A stretch of 7,088 nucleotides of DNA from Desulfobacterales bacterium. Lineage in GTDB: Bacteria; Desulfobacterota; DSM-4660; Desulfatiglandales; Desulfatiglandaceae. Shown piece after piece: positions 5,848 to 7,088 of the stretch. The stretch is from the NCBI GenBank assembly GCA_021107495.1, contig JAIOSR010000356.1, forward strand, positions 1 through 7,088. The letters run 5' to 3'. The notes under the pieces were generated by a model. It saw only the letters and a program-made list of their open reading frames with translations, searched no databases and was not told the DNA's origin. Within the stretch, counting starts at the first letter, position 1. Each line of letters begins with the position of its first letter. The translations under genes and the position numbers were made by a program.

Positions 5848-6948
5848 CTAAAGCAACTTGTGCCGCCTCATTTTATCGGAAAGATCGGCATTGGCGCTGG
5901 CCCTTGCCCTGGCCCTCATGACAAAGGCCTCCATGGGATTTTTGGGAATCTGAGGTTGCTGCTCTTCAGGCTTTCTGACCAGCTTCAAAGCCTCACCCTG
6001 GCAAGTAGACACGCACAGTCCGCAGCCGATACAACGATCGGCATTGTGAACAACCTTCTCATCTATAACATGCAATGCATCCATTGGACATCGGTTGACG
6101 CACGTCTCGCACCCTATGCATGCCTCCTGGTCCGCCTCTACTACAAAGGGAGAGTAGGCCACGGTTGCGGGCGCGGGGTGTCGTTTGAGATTGAGCAGAA
6201 TCTGGCAGCAGCATCCGCAGCAGCAACAGATATTCGTGATCTTCCGGCTGTTACTGGGCTGGAGCACCAGGCCCTCCTCCTCCGCCCTCTTGAGAATGTC
6301 CAGTGTTTCCTCTAAGGTAATGACCCGGCCGAGCCCGTTTCGCTCGTAGTAGTCGGCGCCCCACCCGAAAATGAGGCAGGCATCCATCAATTTATCGCAT
6401 CCCTCCCCGATCAACTGGTGCTCCTTTCTGCAGATGCAGGGTGCCACCAGAAACTTCTCCTGTTCCCTTACAAGCCCTTCTGCCTGCTCATAGGAAAGGA
6501 CCTCCATACCGGCGGAAATGCTCCTTCCAACGGGAATGGTGCGCAGCGGGGAAAGGGGATCGAAGGCCTCCTTTGCCAATGTCGGCATGTAGATGTTCAA
6601 GTCTTCCACAAACGTTTTATCCAGATCATTTAAGTGGTACTCCCAGATGCCCACTAAAAACTGGGTCGCCATGTATGCCACCGGGCGGTCCGGTATCTCT
6701 ATGCTGAAGATCAACCCCTTTCGTGACATCTCCTTCAGCATGCTGGCGGCGGTATCTTGATCTATGCCTGCCCGCTGAGCGATTTTTTCAGCCGGCTCCA
6801 GTTTCATGGTCAGGTGCATGGCCATTTCGGCCTCTTCTGTAGTAAAGAGACGCTTCAGGATTCGAAGCTCAACACCTTCGTCTGTGGGCGGAAAGCCGCC
6901 CGGAAGGCTGTCCAGGTGATCTCTCAGTCTTTCGTATACGTCACTCAT
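5848..6948 (-). CDS. Winged-helix-like, Cys-rich two-[4Fe-4S] ferredoxin-type protein
   Basis: A 366-residue protein of a ferredoxin-like family I recognise from sulfate- and metal-reducing bacteria; its biochemical role is not known to me. Residues about 28-85 look like a winged-helix module (AEKIAQRAGIDQDTAASML then KGLI). A central region carries APCICRKE (169-176), Cys184 and Cys191 (GCDKLMDACLIFGWGADYY). A striking CCCCGCCC run follows at 241-248. The C-terminal part is an 8Fe-8S ferredoxin: CIGCETCVNRCP (Cys277, 280, 283, 287) and CIGCGLCVSTC (Cys306, 309, 312, 316), the second lacking the usual Pro after the last Cys. No signal peptide or membrane helix is seen, so it is probably cytosolic. 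The ATG at 6948 follows AAGGAGG; the longer frame to 7047 begins inside a repeat and is rejected. Gene order suggests it donates electrons to, or is regulated with, the downstream FMN oxidoreductase. The N-terminal module may bind DNA or only mediate protein contacts. Confidence 0.85.
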   Translation of the reverse strand: MSDVYERLRDHLDSLPGGFPPTDEGVELRILKRLFTTEEAEMAMHLTMKLEPAEKIAQRAGIDQDTAASMLKEMSRKGLIFSIEIPDRPVAYMATQFLVGIWEYHLNDLDKTFVEDLNIYMPTLAKEAFDPLSPLRTIPVGRSISAGMEVLSYEQAEGLVREQEKFLVAPCICRKEHQLIGEGCDKLMDACLIFGWGADYYERNGLGRVITLEETLDILKRAEEEGLVLQPSNSRKITNICCCCGCCCQILLNLKRHPAPATVAYSPFVVEADQEACIGCETCVNRCPMDALHVIDEKVVHNADRCIGCGLCVSTCQGEALKLVRKPEEQQPQIPKNPMEAFVMRARARASANADLSDKMRRHKLL

Positions 6949-6959
6949 AGTTCTGATTC

Positions 6960-6966
6960 CCTCCTT
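6960..6966 (-). promoter_or_regulatory. Ribosome binding site fixing the Fe-S protein start
   Basis: AAGGAGG on the minus strand lies about 11 bases before the ATG at 6948. It is a near-perfect anti-16S match and supports this start over the ATG at 7047, whose upstream sequence is a hairpin repeat. Confidence 0.65.
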
Positions 6967-7040
6967 TTCAATTTGGCGTGTAGTAAAACAATAACATGTC
7001 AAGCATGATGTACTCGTAAAAAGTCCAAAAGTTCTCTTTT

Positions 7041-7088
7041 CCGTCATTCCGTCCCGGATCGGGGTCCAGGATGACGGCCAAGCCGGAA
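7041..7088. repeat. Partial palindromic intergenic repeat at the window edge
   Basis: Arms CCGTCAT (7041-7047) and ATGACGG (7071-7077) are perfectly complementary, with a GC-rich interior (CCCGGATCGGGG) that can extend the hairpin. TTCCG (7039-7043) and CGGAA (7084-7088) form a possible second, outer pairing. The pattern GTCATTCC...GGTCCAGGATGAC resembles a class of short dispersed palindromes common in proteobacterial intergenic regions. The element probably continues beyond the window. It has no adjoining T-run on either strand. Confidence 0.5.

Noticed and set aside
6997..7002. TTGACA on the minus strand as a -35 box for the Fe-S operon
   Set aside because: The hexamer is perfect, but the sequence 15-19 bases downstream (ACGCCA and neighbours) bears no resemblance to a -10 box.
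6949..7047. 33-residue N-terminal extension of the Fe-S protein
   Set aside because: The extension begins inside a hairpin repeat and lacks a ribosome binding site, whereas the ATG at 6948 follows AAGGAGG.

Overview
The window looks like a chromosomal segment of an anaerobic, mid-GC Desulfobacterota-type bacterium (former Deltaproteobacteria). This is an inference from gene content: a type IV prepilin, a PAS membrane sensor, an FHA-GAF-cyclase, a Cys-rich Fe-S protein and an NPD-family flavoprotein. No ribosomal or other taxonomic marker is present. No tRNA, rRNA, CRISPR array or transposase gene was seen.

Layout. (1) 12-503, plus: a type IV prepilin with a textbook class III signal. (2) 504-610: an intergenic gap with two short palindromes. 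(3) 611-2131, plus: a six-helix membrane protein with two PAS domains, a C-terminal coiled coil and no output domain. (4) 2128-3807, minus: FHA-GAF-class III nucleotidyl cyclase, tail to tail with the PAS protein; the two stop codons overlap. (5) 3821-4177, minus: a small membrane-anchored protein with a degenerate Cys/His motif, 13 bases upstream of the cyclase and probably in its operon. (6) 4178-4562: an AT-rich stretch with no credible gene. It holds an inverted repeat just upstream of the cyclase operon and a repeat-like block bounded by 8-bp inverted repeats. (7) 4563-4880, minus: the C-terminal third of a carbon-nitrogen hydrolase whose catalytic part is gone. (8) 4918-5805 and 5848-6948, minus: an NPD/FabK-like flavoprotein preceded 42 bases upstream by a winged-helix-like, Cys-rich, two-[4Fe-4S] protein. 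Both have good Shine-Dalgarno sequences and probably form one operon. (9) 7041-7088: a hairpin-forming repeat cut by the window edge.

Functional reading. The left half is about sensing and surface structures: a pilin, a PAS sensor lacking its own output, and a cyclase with phosphothreonine-binding (FHA) and small-molecule (GAF) input domains plus a membrane partner. The right half is redox metabolism: a multi-cluster Fe-S protein next to an FMN oxidoreductase that lacks the usual family histidine. The two halves are separated by the repeat-like block and the gene remnant, which suggests past rearrangement. Three of the longest possible ORFs should be shortened to internal ATGs with better ribosome binding sites (3807, 5805, 6948).
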